34,527 nucleotides of DNA, taken from NCBI GenBank assembly GCA_031405895.1, contig JANOFL010000146.1, positions 1 through 34,527 on the forward strand. The letters are read 5' to 3'. The notes beneath the pieces were generated by a model. It was not told the DNA's origin, searched no databases, and saw only the letters and a list, made by a program, of their open reading frames with translations. Positions 25,338 to 33,100 of the stretch are shown here, in pieces. The DNA comes from BJ22 sp031405895 (GTDB taxonomy: Bacteria > Planctomycetota > Planctomycetia > Pirellulales > Pirellulaceae). Position 1 is the first letter of the stretch. Each line of letters starts with the position of its first letter. The position numbers and the translations under genes were made by a program.

Positions 25338-27764
25338 ATGATCACCCCCAACGACCCGCGCCTGACCGCCTACGTTCTCGGCGAGCTGGACGAAGCCGAC
25401 CAGGAAACCCTCCGCGCCGCCATCGCGGCCTCCCCCGAGCTGCAACAGGCCGTGCGCGAGCTGGAAGAGACCTGCACAATGCTCAAGACCTCCTTCGCAA
25501 GTGAGCTTCCCGCCAACGCGACTGTATCGCTGGTTCAGCCCGCGGCTGCCGCGAAGACTGAGAAATCGCTGACGCCAATCCCAGCCCGCAATCGTTTCAC
25601 GAATGTAGGTTGGGTTGTCACGGCAACTCTTCTGTTGGCCGTAATCGGCGCGGCGATCTGGCCGTTCAGCGGCTGGCTTCGCAAGGGCGATTCGTTAACC
25701 GGGTTGACGTTCTTTTCCGCTGATTCCGGCTCGCCGGAATCAGGCAGATCGCCGGCAAGTCCCTCGGCCGCTGGAAACGCTGCGCTATCCGACGGCGACG
25801 TACTCAATGCAAGCGAAGTGATCGAATCACTTCGCGACCGGGTGGAACCCGGCGGTACTCGTGAAATTGTGATTTCCGCCCAAGGAGACGATCGCATTGA
25901 AGTATTAATGGTGCCAGGGGTGGCCGGAGCCGTTGGTAACGGCCAGTCGGAAGGCCAGAACTTCCCCGGCGACGACAGTGTGATGAACGAACTTCAACGC
26001 GAGTCAAAATCAAGACAGGCTGATTTGCCCACAATGCAAGACGAACTCACGGCCATAACTGGACTCACATCCCCTACACCTGAGAAGTTTGAACAGAGCG
26101 CCAGCCGCAGGACAGAATACGAATCGGGCCGGCCTGCTGGTGAAGAAGGCAAACGTGGCCCCAACAACACCAAAAGCATTAATGGCAAAATTACTCTTCT
26201 CGGTGAGGTTATCGATGGATCGAATGGGCAAGTAGCCGGTGAAGGAAGCCTGGACGGCCGGTTCAACAAAAACAGTTTTGGCTTGGCGCTCGACGACAGC
26301 CAGTCCATGCAGAAAAGGGGCATGGGCGGTGGCGACCGTTATGACCCGATCATTGAAAACGCCTTTCTCAGCCCGCGCGAGTCGCCGCTGTCGACCTTTT
26401 CCATCGATGTCGACACGGCTTCCTACTCGAAGGTCCGCAGTTATCTGAAGAATTACCACCAGCTGCCGCCGCCGGGGGCGGTGCGGATTGAGGAGCTGGT
26501 CAACTATTTTCCGTACAGCTACGCCCCGCCGGTGGATGACACGCCTTTTGCCGCCCATCAGAGCGTGGTGGCCTGTCCGTGGAATCCGGCCCACAAGCTG
26601 GTCAGGGTTGCGCTCAAGGGCCGCGAAATTCCGCAGGAAAAACGCCCGTCCAGCAACCTCGTCTTTCTGCTCGACGTGTCGGGCTCGATGAACGAATCGA
26701 ACCGGCTCCCGCTCGTCAAACGCGGGATCCAGATGCTGATCAACCAGCTCGGTGAGAACGACCGGGTCGCAATGGTCGTTTACGCTGGAGCTGCCGGCCT
26801 CGTGCTCGATTCGACCACGGGCGACCAGAAGACGACGCTGCTTGCCGCGATCGACCGGCTTTCGGCGGGCGGCTCGACCAACGGCGGCGACGGGATCCGG
26901 CTGGCCTACCAGCTGGCCCAGGACCACTTCATCACGGGCGGAATCAACCGGGTCATCCTCTGCACCGACGGTGACTTCAACGTCGGCACGACCAGCACCG
27001 ACGAACTGGTTGGGCTGGTCGAGGAAAAGGCCCGCGGGAACGTTTTCCTGACCGTGCTGGGCTTCGGGATGGGCAACCTCAACGACGCGATGCTGGAACA
27101 GATTTCCAACCGCGGCAACGGGACCTACGCCTTTATCGACACCGACCACGAAGCCCACAAGGTGATGGTCGAGCAGCTTTCCGGGACGCTGCAGACGATT
27201 GCCAAGGACGTGAAGATCCAGATCGAATTCAACCCGGCCCGCGTGGCGGCTTACCGCCTGATCGGTTACGAGAACCGGATCCTCGCGGCGGAAGACTTCA
27301 ACAATGACCGCAAGGATGCGGGCGAGATTGGGGCCGGCCACACGGTCACGGCGCTGTATGAAATCGTCCCTGCGGGGAGTGACTTGCCAGGTGCCACGCC
27401 GCAGGTCGACGACCTCAAGTATCAGGCTCAGCCCGAAGCGGCACCCGTCACTGACAACGGCGAGCTGTTGACGCTCAAGCTCCGTTACAAGCAGCCGGAA
27501 GGCGCGACCAGCCAGTTGCTTGAGTTCCCGCTCGTTGACGGCAGCCGCCCGTTTGGCGAAGCCGATCGCGACTTTCAGTTCGCCGCCGCCGTCGCCGCGT
27601 TTGGAATGAAGCTGCGTGGCTCGCAGCATGCCGGAACCATTTCGTGGCCGGCGATCCTCGAAATCGCCCAGTCGGCGTGTGGTGCGGATGACGGCGGTTA
27701 CCGGACCGAGTTCGTGGAGCTGGTGCGGCTGGCGACCGGTTTGGCCGGCAGTGATGGGCGGTGA
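25338..27764 (+). CDS. Membrane-anchored von Willebrand A protein with anti-sigma-like N-terminus
   Basis: This is an 808-residue protein. Residues 1-55 ('DPRLTAYVLGELDEADQETL') resemble the short cytoplasmic anti-sigma domain of planctomycete regulators. One membrane helix follows (about 90-108). A low-complexity outer linker leads to a conserved N-terminal VWA-associated segment ('PLSTFSIDVDTASYSKVRSY') and the VWA domain. The metal site is intact: D446-x-S-x-S in 'DVSGSM', Thr in 'GGSTNGGDG', Asp in 'CTDGDFN'. The C-terminal ~180 residues match the YfbK-like (DUF3520) tail. VWA domains bind protein partners through a metal ion. As the neighbour of an ECF sigma gene, it could hold the sigma factor at the membrane and respond to an external partner (inference). 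ATG 25338 is chosen because it begins the family-like N-terminus. Confidence 0.9.
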   Translation: MITPNDPRLTAYVLGELDEADQETLRAAIAASPELQQAVRELEETCTMLKTSFASELPANATVSLVQPAAAAKTEKSLTPIPARNRFTNVGWVVTATLLLAVIGAAIWPFSGWLRKGDSLTGLTFFSADSGSPESGRSPASPSAAGNAALSDGDVLNASEVIESLRDRVEPGGTREIVISAQGDDRIEVLMVPGVAGAVGNGQSEGQNFPGDDSVMNELQRESKSRQADLPTMQDELTAITGLTSPTPEKFEQSASRRTEYESGRPAGEEGKRGPNNTKSINGKITLLGEVIDGSNGQVAGEGSLDGRFNKNSFGLALDDSQSMQKRGMGGGDRYDPIIENAFLSPRESPLSTFSIDVDTASYSKVRSYLKNYHQLPPPGAVRIEELVNYFPYSYAPPVDDTPFAAHQSVVACPWNPAHKLVRVALKGREIPQEKRPSSNLVFLLDVSGSMNESNRLPLVKRGIQMLINQLGENDRVAMVVYAGAAGLVLDSTTGDQKTTLLAAIDRLSAGGSTNGGDGIRLAYQLAQDHFITGGINRVILCTDGDFNVGTTSTDELVGLVEEKARGNVFLTVLGFGMGNLNDAMLEQISNRGNGTYAFIDTDHEAHKVMVEQLSGTLQTIAKDVKIQIEFNPARVAAYRLIGYENRILAAEDFNNDRKDAGEIGAGHTVTALYEIVPAGSDLPGATPQVDDLKYQAQPEAAPVTDNGELLTLKLRYKQPEGATSQLLEFPLVDGSRPFGEADRDFQFAAAVAAFGMKLRGSQHAGTISWPAILEIAQSACGADDGGYRTEFVELVRLATGLAGSDGR

Positions 27765-27831
27765 ACTCGGCGTCCGGATGCTTCTGCGCCCCGGGTGGAG
27801 CAGTGGAACCTCTTCGCCCCGGAGGGGCGCT

Positions 27832-28080
27832 GGAGTGTAGCCACGGGTGGAGTCCCGGCCGCCGGGACGAAACCCGTGGAAAGGAAACGGCGCGATCTCT
27901 CCCGCCCCGGAGCGGGCGGTGGAGTTCGGCAGAGTTGTACGGGTGTTTAGCCCGTCGCGATGGAAATGACAGACGACTCCGCGGCCCCATCCGGGGCCGT
28001 CTTTTTTTCGAGCCACGATATCCACGGGTTGCGCTTCGGCCCGCAAAGCAGGGCCTGCGCTTCACCCGTGGCTACACTCC
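27832..28080. repeat. 249-base composite element with 18-base terminal inverted repeats
   Basis: GGAGTGTAGCCACGGGTG (27832-27849) and its exact reverse complement (28063-28080) bound a stretch of stacked smaller hairpins. Examples are a CCACGGGT/ACCCGTGG pair enclosing GTCCCGG-CCG-CCGGGAC, CCGCCC/GGGCGG near 27900, ACGGG/CCCGT near 27940, and CCACGGGT near 28021 pairing with the right end. No gene is seen in the whole gap 27765-28170. The form suggests a non-coding mobile or structured element inserted between convergent genes. Confidence 0.85.
27982..28008 (+). terminator. Intrinsic terminator, plus direction
   Basis: CGGCCCC-ATCC-GGGGCCG (27982-27999) is followed by TCTTTTTTT. This is a stable stem plus U-run, suited to end transcription from the VWA gene upstream. 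It sits inside the composite repeat element. Confidence 0.75.
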
Positions 28081-28170
28081 GCCGTCCCTCCGGGACAAAG
28101 AACTGGCGCGCGGGCCGGAGGGCTTACGCCCTTCCGCTACTGAATGAACAAGAGAGTCACGAGGTGAAGA

Positions 28171-29196
28171 CTATTGCCAGACCAGCTTGACCGGGTGGAT
28201 GTAGCTTGGGGCGACCACGGAGTCGAGGTTGTGGACTCCGGGGGCGACCATGCCGAGGTCGTTGAGGAAGACTTCATCGGTGCCGATGATCGGCGAAGTG
28301 ACAAACGTGACGCGGCCGCCTTCACAGAGGACGTTCTGGCCGGACGAGCCATGGTTGCGGCTGCTGCGGGTGTAGCCGTTGGTCGTCGTCGGCGAGTCGG
28401 ACAGCAGGGCGTAATTGGCCCGGCCCATGCTGCGTGGGGCACGGTAGATGCCGTTGTCGGCGTGGCCAAGGGCATAGCCATAATGCCCGCCCATCCGCCG
28501 CTGCATGTCGAGCGTGTCGTGGATCGTATCGACAGCGGAAACCTGGGTCACGGTCGGGATGCTGACCGGTTCACCACCGGTGAGCCCGGCACAGGCCAGC
28601 ATCTGGTCGTCTTCGAGCAGCCCGGCGTCCTTGAGCATCGGGCCAAAACAGCCGGCGACCGAGAGCGGGCCCGAGTCGGGAATCTTGATGAACTCGCCGT
28701 CGTTCATTTCGGCGTAGCTGATCATCGAGTGGAACAGGCACTGCAGGTTTCCCTGACAGGCCGTCACGCGGCTGTTGAAACGCGAAAGCGAAACGGCCGG
28801 CAACAGGACGGCACCGAGGATCGCGGCCGCGGCGCAGGCGACCATCAAATCGGTCAGCGACCAGCTGCCACGGCCAAAACCGCCGCGGTCTTCCCAGGCG
28901 GCGGACATCTTGAGCGACGGGCCGGCGTCCGATGCGAAGGCGAAATCCTCTTCGGCCACCGACGGCAAGAACCGCTGGCTGGAAGCGATGGCCTGACAGG
29001 CGCGGCGGGCGAGTCCGGGCGGCGGGCCAACCGGCTCGTCAATCAGTTCCAGCGGCGCGAGCGCTGTCTTGATGGCCAGCAGCTCCGGCTCCAGTTCCGG
29101 GTGTGCGTCGATCGATTTCTGAATCCGTTCCGTCTCACGGGCGTCCAGTGCCCCCAGCATGTAACCCAGCAAATCTTCTTGCGACGGCAGCTTCAC
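28171..29196 (-). CDS. Anti-sigma-like protein with pilin-like membrane helix and DUF1559-like outer part
   Basis: This is a 341-residue protein. Residues 1-50 ('QEDLLGYMLGALDARETERI', 'AHPELEPEL') parallel the anti-sigma-like start of the VWA protein at 25338. Residues ~113-136 ('SLTDLMVACAAAAILGAVLLPAV') look like the hydrophobic helix of type IV pilin-like (DUF1559) proteins, with Asp where the pilin Glu is usual. What follows ('CQGNLQCLFHSMISYAEMNDGEF', then 'NHGSSGQNVLCEGGRV') matches the outer DUF1559-type pattern. In normal pseudopilins this helix is at the N-terminus after a short leader; here it is an internal membrane anchor. It starts with GTG at 29196, 6 bases after the sigma stop, so the two are one operon. 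Confidence 0.85.
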   Translation of the reverse strand: MKLPSQEDLLGYMLGALDARETERIQKSIDAHPELEPELLAIKTALAPLELIDEPVGPPPGLARRACQAIASSQRFLPSVAEEDFAFASDAGPSLKMSAAWEDRGGFGRGSWSLTDLMVACAAAAILGAVLLPAVSLSRFNSRVTACQGNLQCLFHSMISYAEMNDGEFIKIPDSGPLSVAGCFGPMLKDAGLLEDDQMLACAGLTGGEPVSIPTVTQVSAVDTIHDTLDMQRRMGGHYGYALGHADNGIYRAPRSMGRANYALLSDSPTTTNGYTRSSRNHGSSGQNVLCEGGRVTFVTSPIIGTDEVFLNDLGMVAPGVHNLDSVVAPSYIHPVKLVWQ

Positions 29197-29202
29197 GGCG
29201 AT

Positions 29203-29850
29203 TTATTCCACGCGATGGGTGTTCCAGACTTCACCGAGTCTGGCGATGGCTGAGTGGACGCGGCTTTTGACAGTGCCGACGGGAATGTCGAGCACTTCGG
29301 CCGCTTCGCGATACTTCAGCCCCTGGAAGTAGACAAGTTGGACGACCGAGTACATCGACTCGGGCAGCTGTTCGAGGGTCGTGCGGATCAGCTGCTTCCG
29401 CTCTTCATCCAGCGCCCCGTCGGCTGGGCCGGACTGGCCGGCCTCGAGCAGATTGACCATCCGGCCGACTTCGTCGTTTTCGCCGTCGCGGGGCGCGTCC
29501 AGACTGATCATCTGGTGGCGTTTGCCGCGGCGACGGGCGTCGATGGCCTGGTTGGTGGCGATGGTGAACAGCCACGGCCGGAACTTCCGGTCGGACTGAA
29601 ACTGCTTGCATTTCAGGTGCACCTGCATGAAGGTGGCCTGAAAGACATCCTCCGCCAGTTCGGCGTTGCCCAGATAGCGACGCAGGTAATTGAACAGCTC
29701 GCGTTCGTACCGGTAGACCAGCAGCGCGAACGTCTCGCGATCGCCTGTCTCCCGATACTGGATGAGCAGCTCTTCGTCGGTCACTGGCAACTCTTTGGCC
29801 TGCACCTGTCGCTGGAAGTTGACTTCCAGATAGTTGACTATGGCTGGCAT
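29203..29850 (-). CDS. ECF-type RNA polymerase sigma factor, first gene of the minus-strand pair
   Basis: This is a 215-residue sigma factor. Region 2 is seen in 'DRETFALLVYRYERELFNYL', 'NAELAEDVFQATFMQVHLKC' and 'RPWLFTIATNQAIDARRRGKR'. Region 4 is seen in 'LPESMYSVVQLVYFQGLKYREAAEVLDIPVGTVKSRVHSAIARL'-like sequence (about residues 160-205). It is followed by the membrane anti-sigma-like gene with a 6-base gap, the classic arrangement in which the second product restrains the first until a signal arrives. A weak ECF-type promoter lies just upstream, which would mean self-activation. Confidence 0.95.
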   Translation of the reverse strand: MPAIVNYLEVNFQRQVQAKELPVTDEELLIQYRETGDRETFALLVYRYERELFNYLRRYLGNAELAEDVFQATFMQVHLKCKQFQSDRKFRPWLFTIATNQAIDARRRGKRHQMISLDAPRDGENDEVGRMVNLLEAGQSGPADGALDEERKQLIRTTLEQLPESMYSVVQLVYFQGLKYREAAEVLDIPVGTVKSRVHSAIARLGEVWNTHRVE

Positions 29851-30153
29851 AATCCTTTACGCACCATTTTACCCGCGGTTCGCCGGCCGGGATGGGCAAA
29901 TGCCCGATTGGCGGCCAGGACTGGGGGATTTGGGGTGACGGCTCCTGAAAAAAGGTCCGAACAGGCCCGAAACTGGGGGCTTTGCTGAGATTTCATTCGT
30001 CGCGAGGCGTGACGCCTTTGGTCAATTGGCCGGATCCCTTGCTTGCGCTGCGGGCTGATATTGAGACCCGCCGGCGGCCGTTTGACAGCGTCCGGTGTCA
30101 CGCCCTAGACTCGCCCAATCCCAGTCGCAAACCCCGTGCCAGGGCGGTGGCCA
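29851..30153. other. Divergent intergenic region of ~300 bases
   Basis: It separates the sigma gene (minus) from the permease gene (plus), so promoters for both should be here. Apart from the ECF-like sequence at 29856-29882 and a small GGGCAAATGCCC hairpin near 29893, I see nothing definite. Confidence 0.4.
29856..29882 (-). promoter_or_regulatory. Weak ECF-type promoter before the minus-strand sigma gene
   Basis: On the minus strand CGAACC (29882-29877), 15 bases and CGTAAA (29861-29856) resemble a GAAC/CGT ECF promoter. The -10 lies only 5 bases from the ATG, which would give a leaderless message. This is a pattern match only. Confidence 0.22.
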
Positions 30154-31791
30154 ATGCCGGACAGACGCTACCAGTGGGCCGCTTTTGGCGACATCAACTC
30201 GTTTTTCGGGCTGGTTCTGGACAATCTGGCCGGGCTGATTCTTGCCCTCGGTCTGCTCGATGTCGTCTTCCAGTTCCCTGTAGATTTTGCAATCCGTTAC
30301 ATGGTCCCCGGCACGGCGCTCGGCGTGCTGGCGGGCGACCTGATGTACTTCGTGCTGGCGTTCTTTCTGGCGCGGCGAAGCGGTTCAACGACTGTCACCG
30401 CGATGCCCTTGGGGCTCGATACGCCGAGCACGATTGGGATGGTGATGTTCGTGATCGGGCCGGCCTACAAGGCCGCTCTCGCGACTTCACCCGACACCCA
30501 TGCGGCGGCGATGTCGGCCTGGCACATCGGAATCTGCGCCCTGTTGATTACGGGCGTGGTCAAGCTGTTCTTTGCGTTCTTTTCCGGCTGGGCCCATCGC
30601 TACATTCCGCGGGCTGGTCTTTTGGGGTCGCTGGCAGCGATTGCCCTCGTCCTGATTGCGTTCAACCAGGTGCCCAAGCTGCTTGCCAATCCGGTGGCCG
30701 GGTTTGCCTCGCTGATCGTCGTTTTCATCGCGCTCACGGCGCGGATTCAGCTGCCATTCCGGATTCCGGGAGCGCTCGCCGCGGTCGGGCTGGGCAGCCT
30801 CGCCTGGCACCTGATGCGGGTGGGTGACTGGGGTTTCGGAACGCAGCTTCTGGCGGCGTCGCCAGAGGCTCCCGCGATCGTCTGGTTTCCCCAGGAGTGG
30901 CTGACGGCCTTCGGTTTTGAATGGATCGATTCCTTCCAGGCGAGTCTCGCGTATCTGCCCTACGTCATTCCGTTCGCCATCACGACGGTGATAGGCGGGA
31001 TTGACTGTGCCGAAAGCGCGGCCGCGGCGGGCGACAAGTACTCCACGTCCAGCATCATCGCGGTTGAAGCGGTTGCCACGCTGATCGCGGGCGTTTGCGG
31101 AGGCGTGATCCAGACGACCCCCTACATCGGACATCCGGCCTACAAGGCAATGGGTGGCCGGGCGGCCTACGCGCTCGCCACCGCGTTTTTTGTGGGCGGT
31201 GCGGGCGTGGTGGGCTACTTCGGGCTGATGTTCCAGCTGATTCCGGAGGCGGCGATCCTGCCGATCCTGATCTTTATCGGGCTTGAGATCACGGCGCAGA
31301 GCTTTCAGGCCACACCGCGGCGACACTATGCGGCCCTGGCCCTCGCCTGCATGCCAGCCCTCGCCAAACTGGTCATGATTTTTCTGGGCCAGTTTCTGGG
31401 CTTTGTCGACATACAGGCGCTGGCGTCCTCCCATCTGGCCGGAACGCTCCTTGCCCTGAACGTGCTTTCCGCCGGATTCATCATCACCAGTCTGCTCTGG
31501 AGTTCGGCTCTCGCGGAGATCATCGACCGCCGGTTTGGAAGAGCGACCATTTATCTTGTGGTCGCGGCTGCGTTGACGGCGGGCGGAGTGATCCACTCAC
31601 CGCTGGCCGGCGAAAAAATGTTCTGGCCATGGGAGGTGTTTGGCTGGGAGTCGGCGGCCGAGTTCCGGGTCGTAATCGAGATGACGGTCTGCTACCTGCT
31701 GATGGCGGGAATTGTGTTTTTCGTCGGCCGCCAGGTCGCGGACGATCATCCGGTGATTGAAAGCGATGAGGAGTTCGAGGAGCTGGCCTGA
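30154..31791 (+). CDS. NCS2-like permease (nucleobase/uncharacterised substrate transporter)
   Basis: This is a 545-residue, very hydrophobic protein with roughly a dozen membrane helices. The N-terminal 'GDINSFFGLVLDNLAGLILALGLL' and 'MPLGLDTPSTIGMVMFVIGPAY' and the central 'VIGGIDCAESAAAAGDKYSTSSI' and 'GVIQTTPYIGHPAYKAMGGRAAY' resemble the NCS2 / sulfate-permease-like fold, which carries purines, pyrimidines or anions. The substrate is not readable from the sequence. ATG 30154 is preferred over GTG 30136 because AGGGCGGTGG precedes it. Its stop overlaps the methyltransferase start (TGATG), so they are co-translated, and a P-II-like gene follows on the same strand, which hints at nitrogen- or energy-dependent control. 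Confidence 0.82.
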   Translation: MPDRRYQWAAFGDINSFFGLVLDNLAGLILALGLLDVVFQFPVDFAIRYMVPGTALGVLAGDLMYFVLAFFLARRSGSTTVTAMPLGLDTPSTIGMVMFVIGPAYKAALATSPDTHAAAMSAWHIGICALLITGVVKLFFAFFSGWAHRYIPRAGLLGSLAAIALVLIAFNQVPKLLANPVAGFASLIVVFIALTARIQLPFRIPGALAAVGLGSLAWHLMRVGDWGFGTQLLAASPEAPAIVWFPQEWLTAFGFEWIDSFQASLAYLPYVIPFAITTVIGGIDCAESAAAAGDKYSTSSIIAVEAVATLIAGVCGGVIQTTPYIGHPAYKAMGGRAAYALATAFFVGGAGVVGYFGLMFQLIPEAAILPILIFIGLEITAQSFQATPRRHYAALALACMPALAKLVMIFLGQFLGFVDIQALASSHLAGTLLALNVLSAGFIITSLLWSSALAEIIDRRFGRATIYLVVAAALTAGGVIHSPLAGEKMFWPWEVFGWESAAEFRVVIEMTVCYLLMAGIVFFVGRQVADDHPVIESDEEFEELA

Positions 31792-32483
31792 TGCTCGAAC
31801 GCGTCCTCGAACCGGAGTTGATGGACTCGGCCGAAGAAGCCCGTGACTATGACCGGATGGATCACAGCGCGGTCAACCGGGTGTTCGCCGACGACTTTTT
31901 CGCCAGCGGTTTTGAAGGCGGCGAGGTGCTCGACCTGGGCACCGGCACTGCCCAGATTCCGGTTGAAATCTGTCGCCGCAACCCGGATTGCCGGATCATG
32001 GCGACCGACGCGGCGGTTCACATGCTCGATCTGGCCCGTTACAACGTCGAAGGGGCTGGTCTGCGGGAGCGGATCCAGCTGGCCAAAGCTGACGCCAAAC
32101 GGCTGGCCTTCCGCGACGGGATGTTCGACGCGGTGATCTCGAACAGCATCGTGCACCATATTCCCGGGCCATCGGCCGTGCTGGCCGAAGCGGTCCGTGT
32201 CACCAGGCCAAGTGGGCGGCTTTTCTTTCGCGATCTGATGCGACCAGTCTCGCGGGATGAACTTGACCGGCTCGTCACTACCTACGCCGGCAACGAGAAT
32301 GAACACGCCCGGACGATGTTCGCCGAGTCCCTGCACGCCGCGTTGACGGTCGCCGAAATGCAGGCCCTGGTCGAGATTCTCGGATTCGGACCTGAAACGG
32401 TGCGCGCGACGTCGGACCGGCACTGGACGTGGACGGCGACGCGGCCGGGGTTGGCCTGCACTGCCGGGCAGGCGTGGCATTAG
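31791..32483 (+). CDS. Class I SAM-dependent methyltransferase
   Basis: This is a 230-residue protein with the SAM-binding motif 'EVLDLGTGTAQIPVEIC' (near residues 44-60), the acidic second motif 'IMATDAAVHML', and 'MFDAVISNSIVHHIPGP' (motif for the catalytic-loop region). 'GRLFFRDLMRP' follows. The general family is clear and resembles small-molecule methyltransferases, but no substrate can be named. Its ATG shares one base with the permease stop, so it depends on permease translation; a shared substrate is possible. Confidence 0.88.
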   Translation: MLERVLEPELMDSAEEARDYDRMDHSAVNRVFADDFFASGFEGGEVLDLGTGTAQIPVEICRRNPDCRIMATDAAVHMLDLARYNVEGAGLRERIQLAKADAKRLAFRDGMFDAVISNSIVHHIPGPSAVLAEAVRVTRPSGRLFFRDLMRPVSRDELDRLVTTYAGNENEHARTMFAESLHAALTVAEMQALVEILGFGPETVRATSDRHWTWTATRPGLACTAGQAWH

Positions 32484-32484
32484 T

Positions 32485-32593
32485 GTCGCCTTTCGCTCCG
32501 CGAAAGGAGCAGAGTTTGTTGACGCCAGAGGAACCCCGATCTTCGGCTGAACGAACTCAAATCAGGGTTTCCTTTCGCGGAGCGAAAGGCGAC
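32485..32593. repeat. 24-base perfect inverted repeat with self-palindromic arms
   Basis: The left arm (32485-32508, starts GTCGCCTTTCGCTCCGCG) and right arm (32570-32593) are exact reverse complements, 61 bases apart. Each arm is itself nearly palindromic around TCC or GGA (CTTTCGC...GCGAAAG). It starts 1 base after the methyltransferase stop and ends 15 bases before the P-II start. It resembles the other gene-end hairpins of this window in form but not in sequence. Confidence 0.9.
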
Positions 32594-32608
32594 TCCAGGA
32601 ACCCCGTC

Positions 32609-32944
32609 ATGAAACAACTGATTGCGATCGTCAAACCCTTTCTCGCCGAGGCCGTGCTCCGGTCGCTGCTGGAGTTGCCGCTGGCCGACCTGATCGTGCG
32701 CGAGGTCCGGGGATACGGCCGCCAGCGCAGCTACCTCGACCAGTACCAGGCCGGCGAGTACGCCCATATCTTCACCCCCAAGGTCGAGATCACGGCCTGG
32801 ATCGAGGACGACGCGACGCTCGAGCGGGCGATCGCGGCAGTGACCGCCAGTTCCAGGACCGGGCGGCTCGGCGATGGCAAAATCCTCGTCCTGCCCGTGG
32901 TCGGGGCGCCGCCGGCGTGTTTTCCGGGCCACCGTTGCCCGTGA
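32609..32944 (+). CDS. P-II-like nitrogen regulatory protein with unusual C-terminus
   Basis: This is a 111-residue protein of the P-II (GlnB/GlnK) type, small trimeric sensors that bind ATP/ADP and 2-oxoglutarate and control transporters and enzymes. 'MKQLIAIVKPFLAEAV' matches the first strand and helix. 'GYGRQRSYLDQYQAGEYAHIFTPKVEI' spans the T-loop and keeps a Tyr at the usual modification site. 'TGRLGDGKILVLPV' is the B-loop. After 'VLPV' the expected C-loop (RIRTGE-like) is absent and the frame ends 'VGAPPACFPGHRCP', so a small frameshift or a genuinely divergent end is possible. Lying downstream of a permease and methyltransferase, it may regulate that transporter. Confidence 0.85.
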   Translation: MKQLIAIVKPFLAEAVLRSLLELPLADLIVREVRGYGRQRSYLDQYQAGEYAHIFTPKVEITAWIEDDATLERAIAAVTASSRTGRLGDGKILVLPVVGAPPACFPGHRCP

Positions 32945-33100
32945 GAATCCGCTCGGCGATAGCCGCGGAAACCGGTTGCCGGCTGCAAAGTTGAAGGGCG
33001 CCTTCTGTTCTGCGATATTGGTGGTTTCGCCAGCGAACTGGGCCCGCCACGAGGATCCAGGCGTCGGTCTTGTTGTTTCGGACTGCGGGGAAAGAGCCAG

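Noticed and set aside
26010..28046. Long open frame on the minus strand (678 residues)
   Set aside because: It is antisense to the VWA gene and runs through the hairpin element; no family resemblance.
30487..31596. Minus-strand frame of 369 residues
   Set aside because: It is antisense to the permease; very Arg/Asp/Gln-rich, no recognisable domain.
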